Positions 1 through 9,080 of a DNA stretch of 64,000 nt are shown piece by piece (position 1 is the first letter of the stretch; each line of letters opens with the position of its first letter). This DNA comes from Desulfobulbaceae bacterium (lineage in GTDB: Bacteria > Desulfobacterota > Desulfobulbia > Desulfobulbales > Desulfobulbaceae), in NCBI GenBank assembly GCA_026987195.1, contig JALSNC010000126.1, forward strand, positions 62,001 to 126,000. The letters run 5' to 3'. Position numbers and translations under genes: made by a program. The notes beneath the pieces were generated by a model. It was not told the DNA's origin. It did not search any database and saw only the letters and a list, made by a program, of their open reading frames with translations.

Positions 1-489
1 CCGGAGTTCGCGCAGATGGCGGAGGAGGCTGGTGCCGCCGCGGTGACGGTACATGCACGCACCTGGGCCCAGGGATTTGGCGGCCGGGCGGACTGGGATG
101 TCATTGCCAGGGTGCGGCAGGCGGTCACCATCCCGGTTGTCGGCAACGGCGATGTCCTCTGCCAGGAGGATGGTGAGCGGATGATGGCGGCAACCGGTTG
201 TGACGCTGTCATGATCGGCCGCGGTGCCCTGGGAAATCCCTGGGCGTTTTGTCGGGCCGGCCGGCCGGAAACCCTGGCCGGCCGGCTGCCCGCCCTGCGC
301 CGCCACCTGGAGCTGGCCCGGCGCCACCTGCCCGGGCGGCAGGCGCCCTTCAGGATGAAGAACCACGCCGTCCGTTACCTGACCGGCCTGCCCTCTGCCG
401 GCACTATCCGGCAGAGGATCATGGCCTGCGCCACACTGGAGGAACTCGACGAGCTTGTGCAGGCTCTGGAGACAGGCTCGATTGTGTAA
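1..489 (+). CDS. dus: tRNA-dihydrouridine synthase, C-terminal part (cut by window edge)
   Basis: Flavin-dependent reductase that makes dihydrouridine in tRNA. The reading frame is open from base 1, so the N-terminal half of the TIM barrel lies outside the window. What remains has the family blocks VTVHARTWAQGF, IPVVGNGDV and the phosphate-binding stretch CDAVMIGRGALGNPW, then a helical C-terminal tail ending at TAA. The blocks fit the DusB subgroup best, but without the N-terminus DusA or DusC cannot be fully excluded. A copy of the short REP-like repeat begins two bases after the stop codon. Confidence 0.9.
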   Translation, partial: PEFAQMAEEAGAAAVTVHARTWAQGFGGRADWDVIARVRQAVTIPVVGNGDVLCQEDGERMMAATGCDAVMIGRGALGNPWAFCRAGRPETLAGRLPALRRHLELARRHLPGRQAPFRMKNHAVRYLTGLPSAGTIRQRIMACATLEELDELVQALETGSIV

Positions 490-490
490 T

Positions 491-513
491 TGTTCACCGC
501 TGACGGCAACTAC
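491..513 (-). repeat. REP-like repeat E (copy 1)
   Basis: Inverse copy of the dispersed motif whose core reads GCCGATAGCGGTGAACT. It lies directly after the dus stop codon. Confidence 0.55.
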
Positions 514-556
514 GGCCTGCTGCTGAACCGGTGCAGCGTCCCGCTGTCGCCGCACA

Positions 557-2155
557 TCAGAGCTGGAGGAGCAGCAGGTTGATCAGGCCGATCAGGAACC
601 CCAGGAGGGCACCGAACAGATTGATGTAGCGGAACTGTTCTTCCATGATGGAGAGCAGGAGCCGCTCAAGCTGGAGCAGGTCGAGAGAATTGACCTTGTC
701 GGCGACCACCTGCCGGATATTGAGGGATTCCACCAGGCCGGGCACCTCCTTGAGCAGCATCCGGTTGGCGGTGAGAACGATGTAATCGGTGATGCCCGTG
801 CGGATTCCCGCCGGCATGAGCCGGTGGAGCACGCCCACCGGACGGTTGACCAGGGAGTCCACCATGGTATTGACCATCCGGTCCAGGAGACGGACCACCT
901 TGCGGGAGCGGACCAGGGCCACAGCCTCGCTGGTGATGAAGTCGTGGAGCCGGTGGCCGTCCCGGCCGGGAAAGAGTTGCGCGGCAATGTCGGCCAGCTC
1001 CCGTTCCCCGTGGTCGAGCATCTCCTCCATGCTGTTGCGGATCATGGTGGAAAGGGTCTCGGCAACACCCCGGGAGCGCAGGACGCCGAGGATCTGTATC
1101 GCCGCCTGCCGGCAGATCATCCGGTACTGGTCGTCGTCCACCCTGGCCCGGAACCGGGCCAGGGGTGTATGGAGGAAGCGCTCGGCCTGTTCGACCAGGA
1201 CCACGGCCAGCCGTTCCTGGAGCTCGGGTTCCTGCAGCCAGCCGATGATCTCGTCTTCCTTGTCGAGCAGATAGTCACGGATCCTGGCCTCCATGGTCTC
1301 CATATCCAGAAAACCGCGGGCCATGGCCCCCACCGGACCGAGGCTGTCCAGAAAATGATTGACCCCGTCCCGGACCGCGTGGATGATCCGTTCCCGCACC
1401 GCCGGCTCGGAGAGCATGGCCGAGAGCTTTTTCAGGATGCGCGGCGACTGCTGCTCGATGGAGGCGATGATGAACCCGATGAAGGGTTCCGGCAGATGAT
1501 CGGCCAGGGTACGGCCCTCCTGCGCCGCCTGATCGAAACGTCGGGCCAGATAGGCGGTGAGCCATTTTTCGGCACCCGGACCATGGAGCAGATCCATGAT
1601 CAGCCGGTCGATGAAGCTGTAGACCTCCTGCCGGTCCTCCACAGAGACCAGCTCGTTGAGCCGGTGATGGCCCATGCTCCCGAGCTGGTCCGTGACCAGG
1701 GCCGATACGGCCTGCTCAAAGTCTCTGCTGGCAATATAGCGATGCACCCCTTCCCGCAGCCGGTACTTGACCGTCCGTACCCCGATCTTGAAATAGGCCT
1801 GGAAACGACGCGGCAGCATGGTGATCACCGGGCCGTAGTCCCGGCTCAGGATCTCCCGCACCCGGGTATCGACGATCCCGTGGAGGTGTTCCTGGAACGG
1901 CTCCTCGGACAGGGCCGCGCCGATATCCCGGGAGGTCAGGAGGTGGCTGCCCACCATCTCGCCGATGTTCTCGGCCAGCAGCGCGCGCCGGGACGGGATG
2001 ACCCCCGGGGTCATGGGAACACGGACACCGAAGACGTACCACGGCCTGAGCGGCCGGAAGAGCATGCGGATGGCGATCTTGTTGGTCAGGTAGCCGATAA
2101 AGGCGCCGATGACCGGCGGACCGCCGTAGGCGAGGAGTGTGCTGACTGGGATCAT
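557..2155 (-). CDS. DUF445 family membrane protein
   Basis: Predicted inner-membrane protein of 532 residues. It has a hydrophobic N-terminus (LLAYGGPPVIGAFIGYLTNK, followed by RMLFRP), a long helical cytoplasmic middle and a C-terminal hydrophobic hairpin (FGALLGFLIGLINLLLLQL). This DUF445/YheB-like pattern has no assigned biochemical role. The annotated ATG lies inside the tail of dispersed palindromic element A and no Shine-Dalgarno is visible, so the start is less certain than the product family. It is downstream of and co-directional with the phosphatase gene, 79 bases away. Confidence 0.82.
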   Translation of the reverse strand: MIPVSTLLAYGGPPVIGAFIGYLTNKIAIRMLFRPLRPWYVFGVRVPMTPGVIPSRRALLAENIGEMVGSHLLTSRDIGAALSEEPFQEHLHGIVDTRVREILSRDYGPVITMLPRRFQAYFKIGVRTVKYRLREGVHRYIASRDFEQAVSALVTDQLGSMGHHRLNELVSVEDRQEVYSFIDRLIMDLLHGPGAEKWLTAYLARRFDQAAQEGRTLADHLPEPFIGFIIASIEQQSPRILKKLSAMLSEPAVRERIIHAVRDGVNHFLDSLGPVGAMARGFLDMETMEARIRDYLLDKEDEIIGWLQEPELQERLAVVLVEQAERFLHTPLARFRARVDDDQYRMICRQAAIQILGVLRSRGVAETLSTMIRNSMEEMLDHGERELADIAAQLFPGRDGHRLHDFITSEAVALVRSRKVVRLLDRMVNTMVDSLVNRPVGVLHRLMPAGIRTGITDYIVLTANRMLLKEVPGLVESLNIRQVVADKVNSLDLLQLERLLLSIMEEQFRYINLFGALLGFLIGLINLLLLQL

Positions 2156-2199
2156 TGTGGTCGGACAAAGCGATGGTTAGCCATCCCGTGAGGGGGTAC
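2153..2199 (+). repeat. tail of palindromic element A, isolated copy
   Basis: Contains the small dyad GATGG-TTAG-CCATC and ends GTGAGGGGGTAC, matching the tails of the elements at 27165, 53640 and 63340. The large hairpin part is absent here. The DUF445 start codon (minus strand) falls at its left edge. Confidence 0.7.
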
Positions 2200-2234
2200 G
2201 TTCCAGTGGCAAGTACCTGCAACCAGCGGCACTC

Positions 2235-2909
2235 TTACCAGGCGGTTGCGCCGCCGGCCCGGACCAGTTGCAGAACATCTTCCGGCCTGTCGGCCACGAC
2301 GCGGGCACCGCTTCGTTCAAGCTCCTCCCTGTCCCTGAAACCCCACAGGGCGCCGACGGCAAACATCCCGGCCCGGACCGCGGTCTCCATGTCGGTGGCC
2401 GTATCGCCCAGGTAGAGGATTTCCGCCGGCGGGAACCCGAGGATGGCTGCGATCTCGAGGGCCGCGGCAGGATCGGGTTTGCCCGGAACCCCGGGCCGCT
2501 GGCCGAAGACTGGTTCGAACGGGTAACCGGGCAGCAAATCGCGTACGCAGGCCAGGGTGAATTCATGGGGTTTGTTGGACAGAATGGACAGGCGCAGACC
2601 TGCCCCGGCCAGGCCCTCGAGCATGGCCGCAATGCCGTCATACATCCCGGACCGGTTCTTCCAGTTACGGCCATAATCGTCGCGAAAGGCCTCCACGGCA
2701 CGGGCCACCGTGACCTGATCACGGCTCTGCGACGGCAGGATCCGCTCGATCAGCCGCACCAGGCCCTCGCCGACAAAGTATCGGTAGCTGTCCCGCGGAT
2801 GTTCCGGCAGCCCCAGGGAGCGAAGGACCCGATTGCCCGAGTCTGCCAGGTCGTCCAGGGTGTCGAGCAGGGTTCCGTCGAGGTCGAATATGGCGGCCTG
2901 AAAATGCAT
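2235..2909 (-). CDS. gph: Phosphoglycolate phosphatase-like HAD hydrolase
   Basis: HAD-superfamily phosphatase of 224 residues that probably hydrolyses 2-phosphoglycolate or a related small phosphoester in the cytoplasm. Motif I is DLDGTLLDT at residues 8-16, motif II is LSILSNKP, and motif III/IV is KPDPAAALEIA followed by LYLGDTATDM. A longer frame exists to 2987, but the start at 2909 is preceded by GGGAG and begins exactly at the conserved FDLDGTL block. Substrate is inferred from the family; other HAD phosphatases are possible. Confidence 0.85.
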   Translation of the reverse strand: MHFQAAIFDLDGTLLDTLDDLADSGNRVLRSLGLPEHPRDSYRYFVGEGLVRLIERILPSQSRDQVTVARAVEAFRDDYGRNWKNRSGMYDGIAAMLEGLAGAGLRLSILSNKPHEFTLACVRDLLPGYPFEPVFGQRPGVPGKPDPAAALEIAAILGFPPAEILYLGDTATDMETAVRAGMFAVGALWGFRDREELERSGARVVADRPEDVLQLVRAGGATAW

Positions 2910-3157
2910 GGACGCTCCCGGTGATGTGTCAAATTCGAAGGTTGGCGGTAAAAGATCACGACAGGTGGCACAAAAGGTAAGGCACAAGGCGACACTCGTC
3001 CAGTGAAAACATGGCGTATACGGAAAAAAGAGCTCTGAGAGGAGCAGAATTTCCCTTATTTGCCTTCAGGTCACCGTTTGACTTGGAGACAGGCTGTTTT
3101 TGATATATATTTCCCTGGTTCCTCAACCTTCATTCATCACATCCGGGATAGTGCATC

Positions 3158-3916
3158 ATGACCAAAGTAATCGCCATGGCCGGCAAGGGCGGCACCGGCA
3201 AGACCACCCTCTCCGCCCTGCTCATCAGATACCTGACAACCCGGGGCATGACCCCGGTCCTGGCCGTCGATGCCGACGCCAACGCCAATCTCAACGAACT
3301 CCTCGATCTCGATGTCCATACCACCCTCGGCGAGATCCGCCGGCAGATCAAGGGAGAGATCCCGCCGGGCATGACCCGTGACCAGTTCATGGAGATGAAG
3401 ATCCACCAGGCCCTGGTGGAGGAGTCGGGCTTTGACCTGATGGTCATGGGCCAGCCCGACGGACCGGGCTGCTACTGCGCCGCCAACCAGTACCTGGCCA
3501 TGACCATGGACAAACTGGCGGAAAACTACCGGTTCATCATCGTTGACAACGAGGCCGGCATGGAGCACCTGAGCAGGATGAACCTGCGCTCCATCGACCA
3601 CCTGCTCATCGTCTCCGATCCCTCGGCCCGGGGCATCCTCACGGCGCGCCGCATCGCCGACATCACCGGCCCGCTGCAGCTCGAGGTCAGAAAGCGCTGG
3701 CTGATCGTCAACCGTGCGCCCGACCCCGTCCCCCCGGCCCTGCAGGAGAAGATCGATGCCGCGGTGCGCGAGGCCGACCTGCCCCTGGCCGGTATCATCC
3801 CGGCCAGTGACGAACTGGTCAACCAGGAACTGCGGGGTGAATCCTATCTCCGCCTGCCGGAGGAAAGCCCGGTGGTCCGGCAGTCCACGGCCATCTTTGA
3901 CACCATCTTTGCCTGA
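3158..3916 (+). CDS. cooC: CooC-like nickel-insertion ATPase
   Basis: MinD/ParA-class P-loop ATPase of 252 residues resembling the CooC/AcsF maturation factors that load nickel into carbon monoxide dehydrogenase. It carries the deviant Walker A KGGTGKTT (residues 8-15), DADANANLNELL, and the CooC-type GPGCYCAAN motif. The CXC pair of that motif binds metal at the dimer interface in CooC. No CODH/acetyl-CoA synthase gene lies in this window, so its client enzyme must be elsewhere. It is 37 bases upstream of ftsE, probably only by position. Confidence 0.85.
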   Translation: MTKVIAMAGKGGTGKTTLSALLIRYLTTRGMTPVLAVDADANANLNELLDLDVHTTLGEIRRQIKGEIPPGMTRDQFMEMKIHQALVEESGFDLMVMGQPDGPGCYCAANQYLAMTMDKLAENYRFIIVDNEAGMEHLSRMNLRSIDHLLIVSDPSARGILTARRIADITGPLQLEVRKRWLIVNRAPDPVPPALQEKIDAAVREADLPLAGIIPASDELVNQELRGESYLRLPEESPVVRQSTAIFDTIFA

Positions 3917-3953
3917 GCAATCTCCCGTCTTCACTTCAGCAGGAAACCATGCG

Positions 3954-4694
3954 ATGACAGCAAACAGCCCCCGGGTCATGGTGGAGCTGATCAAGGTCAG
4001 CAAGACCTATCCGCCCAGTGTCCACGCCCTGCAGGATGTCTCTTTAAGTGTGCGCAGCGGCGAGATGCTTTTTCTCACCGGCAAAAGCGGCGCCGGCAAA
4101 ACCACCCTCCTGCGGCTGCTCTGCCGGAGCGAGGTCCCGGACAAGGGACTGGTGGAGGTGGCCGGCCAGGACCTGGAGCGGATCTCCGGCAGCGGTCTGC
4201 AGCAGCTCAGGCGCAGGATCGGCATGGCCTACCAGGACTTCCGGCTGCTGCCCCGCCATACTGTGGCGCAAAATATCGCCCTGGCCATGGAGGTGGCCTA
4301 CAGGAAACCATCCTTTATCCGCAAACGGACCAGGGAACTGCTGGAAAGACTGCGCCTGTCCGACAAGTACCACACGCCGGCCGGCGAGCTATCGCGTGGC
4401 GAACAGCAGCGCATCGCCATTGCCCGCGCCCTGGCCAACAGACCGGACCTGGTCCTGGCCGACGAGCCCACCGGCAACCTGGACCGGGAGACCAGCACCC
4501 TGGTGATGGAACTCTTTCGTGAGCATGAGGAGCAGGGCGCCACTCTCATCATTGCCACCCACGACCGGGAGCTCTTTGATGATGGTGGCCACAGGGTGGT
4601 CGAACTGCGGGACGGACGACTGCTGGCACCGGAGGACGGGGAGGACACAGGCTCCGGGGATGCATCTCTGCAGAGCGAGGAGGCAGACCAGTGA
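3954..4694 (+). CDS. ftsE: Cell division ATP-binding protein FtsE
   Basis: ABC ATPase of 246 residues, partner of FtsX. Together they control septal murein hydrolysis from the cytoplasmic side of the divisome. Walker A is GKSGAGKTT, the signature is [15 protein letters not shown], Walker B is [12 protein letters not shown] and the H-loop is IATHD. The start at 3954 has AGGA upstream; a second in-frame ATG at 3978 would give a shorter, more canonical FtsE N-terminus. The stop overlaps the ftsX start (GTGA), so the two are translationally coupled. Confidence 0.92.
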   Translation: MTANSPRVMVELIKVSKTYPPSVHALQDVSLSVRSGEMLFLTGKSGAGKTTLLRLLCRSEVPDKGLVEVAGQDLERISGSGLQQLRRRIGMAYQDFRLLPRHTVAQNIALAMEVAYRKPSFIRKRTRELLERLRLSDKYHTPAGELSRGEQQRIAIARALANRPDLVLADEPTGNLDRETSTLVMELFREHEEQGATLIIATHDRELFDDGGHRVVELRDGRLLAPEDGEDTGSGDASLQSEEADQ

Positions 4695-5578
4695 ACTTCC
4701 TGCGCGCCATCATCGGCCAGACCCTGCGCAACCTGCGCCGGACCTGGAGTTCCCAGGCCCTGACCCTGCTGACCATCACCCTGTCGGTGCTGATCTTCTC
4801 CTTCTTCTTCCTCATCTATATCAATATGATCAACGCAGGAAGGCACATGGGAGACAACCTGCGGCTCATCGTCTACCTGGACGAGGAGCCGGGCAAACCC
4901 CTGCAGGATGAATATCGCCGCAAGATCCTCAAGTTCGACCGGGTGGAAAGGATAGAGTTCGTCTCTTCCCGCCAGGCCTATGAACGGTTCCGCAAGCAGC
5001 TCGGCCATGACCAGGATGTGCTCGAGGGCATGCCCAGGAACTTCCTGCCTCCGTCCATCGAGGTCTATCCCATCCGTTCTCTGGCCACCCTGACCAGGAT
5101 CAAGCGGTTTTCCGACTACCTGCAGACCCTGCCCGGCGTGCTCAAAGTCCAGTATGGCAGGGAATGGATCGACCGTTTCTACTCCTTTGTCAAGCTGATG
5201 CGGGTGGTGGTCATCCTCTCCGGCCTGCTGCTCCTCCTGACCACCACCTTCATGGTCGCCCATACCATCCGACTGACCCTCTGTTCCCGTGAGCGCGAAC
5301 TGGAGCTGCTGCGGCTGCTCGGGGCCTCCAACCAGTATATCCGGGCGCCCTTCTTTCTGGAAGGCGCCCTGCAGGGACTGGTGGGGTCAATCTGCGGCCT
5401 GGCTGCTCTCTATGTCTTCTTTGACTGGTTCAGGCTGCGTTTTGCCGGTACGGCGGTGCTCAACCTGTTCCCGTTCACCTTTTTTCCGATACCGGTGGTG
5501 CTGACCATCATCACAGCGGCCACCCTCCTCTGCGCCGGCGGCAGTTTCTTTTCCACCAGGCGTATCACAAGACTATGA
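4691..5578 (+). CDS. ftsX: Cell division protein FtsX
   Basis: Integral membrane protein of 295 residues that forms the FtsEX complex. It starts at GTG overlapping the ftsE stop. Transmembrane helices sit near residues 21-45 and in three C-terminal segments ([20 protein letters not shown], the Cys-poor segment after EGALQG, and the final [16 protein letters not shown]). The large periplasmic loop after TM1 ([18 protein letters not shown] and following residues) is the part that contacts EnvC-type activators in studied species. The stop overlaps the next gene (ATGA). Confidence 0.92.
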   Translation: MNFLRAIIGQTLRNLRRTWSSQALTLLTITLSVLIFSFFFLIYINMINAGRHMGDNLRLIVYLDEEPGKPLQDEYRRKILKFDRVERIEFVSSRQAYERFRKQLGHDQDVLEGMPRNFLPPSIEVYPIRSLATLTRIKRFSDYLQTLPGVLKVQYGREWIDRFYSFVKLMRVVVILSGLLLLLTTTFMVAHTIRLTLCSRERELELLRLLGASNQYIRAPFFLEGALQGLVGSICGLAALYVFFDWFRLRFAGTAVLNLFPFTFFPIPVVLTIITAATLLCAGGSFFSTRRITRL

Positions 5579-6783
5579 ACCCGGCCAGGTTTTCACCACT
5601 CCCGCTGTTTCTGCTCCTCATCTGTGGCCTGACCGCTGTCGCCGCGACACAGCCACCTGAAGGGGAACAACCCTATAGCCGGTACCGGATCTCCATCGGC
5701 AGGCTGCGCAGCGAGATCCGCAGCCACCAGGAGAAGATCCGGCGCAGCGGCGCCCGGGAGCTCTCCCTGCTTGACGAAATCCAGGGGATCGACCATAGAA
5801 TCGCGGAGGAAAAAGAAAAGATCCATGCCCTGCAGGAGCGGTTGCAGGTCCAGGAAGAGATCCTGGCGAAAAAGACCAGGGTTCTCGACCAGGTGCGGGC
5901 AGAGGAGGAAAAGGTCCGCCTTCACCTGCAGACACGGCTCAGGGCATTCTACCTCATGGGCCCCACAGGGTTTCTCAATGTTGTCTTCTCCCGGCACAGC
6001 CTGCCTGAGCTGGTCCTGTTCGATGACTCCTTCCGGCTCCTGCTCAAGCATGACCGGGCCACCATCGATTCCTACCGTACCGCCATCGCCCGGCTGCACA
6101 GGGCCATGGCCGCCCAGGAGCTTGAAAAATCCGTACTTGAGGATTTCATCCGCCAGGCCGATGAAGAAAAGGAGAAGCTGGCCGCGGCCCGGCGGGATAA
6201 GGAGGAACTGCTGCAGCGCATCAGGACCAGAAAGGGCCTCTACACACTGGCGGTCCGGGAGATGCGGAAGGCAGAGACCGAACTGGCCAGCACCCTGACC
6301 ACCCTGAGAAGAAAGGAGAAGAGCCGGCAGCGCGGTTTTCTCCTCAACCGGGGCCGACTGATGCCGCCGGTACAGGGAAGGCTGGTGCGCGGGTTCGGCC
6401 GCAAGGACGGCAACACCGCCCTGACCAACGGTATCATCATTGATGCTCCTGACCAAACTCCTGTACGGGCAATCTATCCCGGCAGAATACTTTTTTCCGG
6501 TTACATGCGGGGCTATGGCAACATGATCATCATCGACCATGGCCTCCAGTACTTCACCATCACGGCCAGGCTGGAAAAACGGCTCAAAGATGAGGGTGAG
6601 CAGGTCGAAGCCGGTGAAGTGATCGGCATGACCGGAGATATCGCCACCCTGTTCGATCCGGGCATCTATTTCGAGATCCGGCATGGGGCAAAATCCCTGG
6701 ATCCGCTCAAGTGGCTGGTGCCCGGGGCCTACAGCCGGCCTGCCTCTGCACCGGCCACCGGACCGGAAGGGGAACAGGAGTGA
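5575..6783 (+). CDS. envC: EnvC-type murein hydrolase activator (degenerate LytM)
   Basis: Periplasmic coiled-coil/LytM protein of 402 residues, expected to be held by FtsX and to switch on amidases at the septum. It has a signal peptide (LPLFLLLICGLTAVAA), long charged coiled coils to about residue 250, then an M23-like domain. The zinc ligands of active LytM enzymes are replaced: the first His position reads TNGIIID (about residue 283), the HxH region reads TITARL, and the last His is Tyr in IYFEIRHG. The domain is therefore predicted to be non-catalytic, as in E. coli EnvC. ATGA overlap with ftsX supports a common complex. Confidence 0.88.
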   Translation: MNPARFSPLPLFLLLICGLTAVAATQPPEGEQPYSRYRISIGRLRSEIRSHQEKIRRSGARELSLLDEIQGIDHRIAEEKEKIHALQERLQVQEEILAKKTRVLDQVRAEEEKVRLHLQTRLRAFYLMGPTGFLNVVFSRHSLPELVLFDDSFRLLLKHDRATIDSYRTAIARLHRAMAAQELEKSVLEDFIRQADEEKEKLAAARRDKEELLQRIRTRKGLYTLAVREMRKAETELASTLTTLRRKEKSRQRGFLLNRGRLMPPVQGRLVRGFGRKDGNTALTNGIIIDAPDQTPVRAIYPGRILFSGYMRGYGNMIIIDHGLQYFTITARLEKRLKDEGEQVEAGEVIGMTGDIATLFDPGIYFEIRHGAKSLDPLKWLVPGAYSRPASAPATGPEGEQE

Positions 6784-6884
6784 GTTGCTGTCTTCGCGTA
6801 AACCCGGCCTGGCCGGACCATGATTTTTTTGTCGCAGCCAAAATACACTATGAAAACATTGAAAATCAGACAGATACCATCAGG

Positions 6885-6946
6885 CCACAGGCAGGAGACT
6901 GCCCTGTCACCTGGTACCTGGTGCCTGCCCCCTGTCTCCTGATTTC
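6885..6946 (+). repeat. degenerate heptamer array F1
   Basis: Period-7 tract of CCTGnnn units (CCTGTCA, CCTGGTA, CCTGGTG, CCTGCCC, CCTGTCT) ending in CTGATTT. It sits in the 181-base gap between envC and the S41 protease gene. Confidence 0.6.
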
Positions 6947-6964
6947 AGCGCCGAGAATCCTGCC

Positions 6965-8344
6965 ATGAAACAGCTTATCTTTCTCTGTTCTCTTCTCCTG
7001 GTTCTCTCCACCATCCCGGTGCGGGCTGAGAAAACTGCCGCAGACAGCAGTGAACAACAGCAGCAGACGATCTACCGCAACCTGGAGACCTTTGCCAATG
7101 TGCTGACGCTTCTGCAGCAGCACTATGTCGACGAGATCGATACCCGGAAGGTGATCATCGGTGCCATCAACGGCATGCTCACCTCACTCGATCCCCATTC
7201 GGCCTACATGCCGCCCGAGGACTTCAAGGAACTGCAGGAGGAAACCAAGGGCAGTTTCAGCGGCATCGGTATCGAGATCACCATCCGCGACGGCGTGCTG
7301 ACAGCGGTCTCGCCCATCGAGGGCACGCCGGCATTTGCGGCCGGCATCCAGGCCGGTGACCAGATCATCCGCATCAATGGCGAATTGACCAAATCCATGA
7401 CCCTCATGGATGCGGTAAAGAAACTGCGGGGCAAAAAGGGGACCAAGGTCACTCTTACCATTCACCGCCAAGGATGGCCCGAGCCCAGGGATTTTGTCCT
7501 TGTCCGTGACGTCATCCCGCTCCACTCTGTACGGACCATGCCGCTTGAGCCGGGTCTGCTCTATGCCCGGATCACCAACTTTCAGGCCAATACCACCCGC
7601 GATTTTATCAGGGCACTGCGCAGGGCAGGGAAAAAACATCCGGTTAAGGGTCTGCTCCTTGACCTGCGCGATAATCCCGGCGGCCTGCTGGACCAGGCGG
7701 TCAAGGTGGCGGACGTCTTTATCGACAAGGGTATCATCGTCTCCACCCGGGGCCGCGATCCGGAACAGAACATGAGCTTTAAGGCACACAAAGGCAACAG
7801 GAAGTATCATTTTCCCATGGTGGTCCTTGTCAACGGCGGTTCGGCCAGCGCCTCGGAGATCGTGGCCGGTGCCCTTCAGGATCATCGGCGGGCGATCATC
7901 ATCGGCACCGAGACCTTTGGCAAGGGCTCGGTGCAGACCATTATCCCCATGCCCAACGGTGCCGGTATCCGTCTCACCACTGCCCGCTACTACACGCCCA
8001 GCGGCAGGTCCATCCAGGAGACCGGTATCCGGCCGGATGTCGTGGTGCCGTTCCGGGAACCGGCAGCAACGGAGAAAACAGCCAGGCAGTGGTCGATCCG
8101 GGAAAAGGATCTTCCCCACCATTTCCGTAATGATGGTGACAATGCGGTGAAGAATGGCGGTAAGGGCACCGGGAATGCGGAGTCAGCGGGAAAAACAAAA
8201 AAAATCCGTGAGCGGCTTGCCCGGGACAACCAGTTGCGGACTGCCTATATCATTCTCAAGAGCCTCAATATCGTGCTCCATGAGGATGCGGCAGCGCCGA
8301 AACAGTCCAGCGGTGATGGCCAGGCCAGGAGGAACGGCAGCTAA
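6965..8344 (+). CDS. ctpA: S41 carboxyl-terminal processing protease
   Basis: Secreted serine protease of 459 residues. It has a signal peptide ending near VRA-EK, an N-terminal helical region, a PDZ domain (GSFSGIGIEI to TIHRQG, residues 95-180) and an S41 core. The core contains LLDLRDNPGGLLDQA, the Ser motif NGGSASASEIVAGALQD (residues 288-304) and the Lys motif GTETFGKGSVQ. Such proteases trim or degrade periplasmic substrates, often murein-remodelling factors, which fits its place after ftsEX-envC. The last 100 residues are a low-complexity charged tail. The TAA is continuous with a fragment of the element A tail. Confidence 0.92.
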   Translation: MKQLIFLCSLLLVLSTIPVRAEKTAADSSEQQQQTIYRNLETFANVLTLLQQHYVDEIDTRKVIIGAINGMLTSLDPHSAYMPPEDFKELQEETKGSFSGIGIEITIRDGVLTAVSPIEGTPAFAAGIQAGDQIIRINGELTKSMTLMDAVKKLRGKKGTKVTLTIHRQGWPEPRDFVLVRDVIPLHSVRTMPLEPGLLYARITNFQANTTRDFIRALRRAGKKHPVKGLLLDLRDNPGGLLDQAVKVADVFIDKGIIVSTRGRDPEQNMSFKAHKGNRKYHFPMVVLVNGGSASASEIVAGALQDHRRAIIIGTETFGKGSVQTIIPMPNGAGIRLTTARYYTPSGRSIQETGIRPDVVVPFREPAATEKTARQWSIREKDLPHHFRNDGDNAVKNGGKGTGNAESAGKTKKIRERLARDNQLRTAYIILKSLNIVLHEDAAAPKQSSGDGQARRNGS

Positions 8345-8353
8345 CCCCTCACA

Positions 8354-8491
8354 GTAAGCGCTCACAGGAGCCGCACGGAGTCTTCACTTACCTCTTTGCA
8401 CGGTCGTGCCTGCCCGCACAGGTAGGCTATCGGAGTCTCCCCGCGGTCGCTTACCCGCGGCCAGGCACGCCTGCACAAATCCTCTACAAAA
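8354..8491 (+). repeat. palindromic element A (copy 1, truncated)
   Basis: Begins GTAAGCGCTCACAGGAGCCG and contains the tip GGTAGGCTAT. The right end of the palindrome is missing and MITE copy D1 abuts it. Confidence 0.75.
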
Positions 8492-8653
8492 GATGGACCC
8501 GTAAAAAGTCCGTCACACTCTAAAGATGGCTCAGCAGAAAAGTTCGATATACAAGGCGTAGCGGTGTCGGCCAGGCGGAGGGGTACATGGAGTACGTCGA
8601 GCATTGGCCGTACCCGCTACAACGCAGCAGATCGGACTTTTTGCGACGCCATC
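8492..8653 (+). mobile_element. 162-bp MITE, copy D1
   Basis: Terminal inverted repeats: the left end reads GATGGACCCGTAAAAAGTCC and the right end, in reverse complement, reads GATGGCGTCGCAAAAAGTCC. It is flanked by the perfect 6-bp direct repeat ACAAAA (8486-8491 and 8654-8659), a target-site duplication. No protein is encoded; short frames inside it are artefacts. Confidence 0.88.
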
Positions 8654-8732
8654 ACAAAAGGCGCAGATATTTCAAGGCAGCTGCCGAAAGCGGTGAACGG
8701 TGACAAAGGAGGCAGGAAAGAGGGCAACGGGT

Positions 8733-9002
8733 TCAGCAGCAGGGACCCTCGATGCCGAGCAGCTCGTTGATCACCCCCCGGACGCAGCCCTCGCCGGCTT
8801 CGACCGTGATGGCGCCGGCCGGGCAGTTGCGCATGCAGGCGCCGCATTCCATGCAGTGGTTCCTGGCCACCATGTCAGCCCTGCCCCGCTGCAGCGCAAA
8901 CACCTGGTGCGGACAGACGGTCACGCACATGCCACAGCCGATACAGCGGTTGCGGTCATAGGCCAGACTGACCACATCTTCAAGATACGTCAGCTCAGAC
9001 AT
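8733..9002 (-). CDS. hgcB: Mercury methylation ferredoxin HgcB
   Basis: Ferredoxin of 89 residues that passes electrons to the corrinoid of HgcA during mercury methylation. Two 4Fe-4S motifs are present: C20-x2-C23-x2-C26-x3-C30-P and C50-x2-C53-x2-C56-x3-C60-P. It also has the HgcB-specific single Cys (C73, in AGEGC) and the terminal vicinal pair C88-C89. AAGGAGG directly abuts an ATG at 9014, so the second in-frame ATG at 9002, which aligns with known HgcB starts, is preferred. It follows hgcA with a gap of under 80 bases, as in most mercury methylators. Confidence 0.93.
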   Translation of the reverse strand: MSELTYLEDVVSLAYDRNRCIGCGMCVTVCPHQVFALQRGRADMVARNHCMECGACMRNCPAGAITVEAGEGCVRGVINELLGIEGPCC

Positions 9003-9029
9003 CTGGTGAGTCATCCTCCTTGAAAAATA

Positions 9030-9060
9030 GTAAAAGTATCTGTCTTTTCAGGTGGTTGTC
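9030..9060 (+). repeat. REP-like repeat E, left part only
   Basis: AAAAGTATCTGTCTTTTCAG then GTGGTTGTC matches the extended left half of the E motif (compare 40025 and 54535). It lies between hgcA and hgcB. Confidence 0.45.
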
Positions 9061-9080
9061 CATGGCGTCGGCCTATCAGG

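Noticed and set aside
3158-3916. CooC-like gene as evidence for a CODH operon here
   Set aside because: The neighbours are phosphatase and ftsE; no CODH or ACS gene is in the window.
8492-8653. Short frames inside the MITE copies (e.g. with MLDVLHVRLRLADTATPC)
   Set aside because: They translate a non-coding terminal-repeat element in four places; conservation reflects DNA copying, not protein selection.
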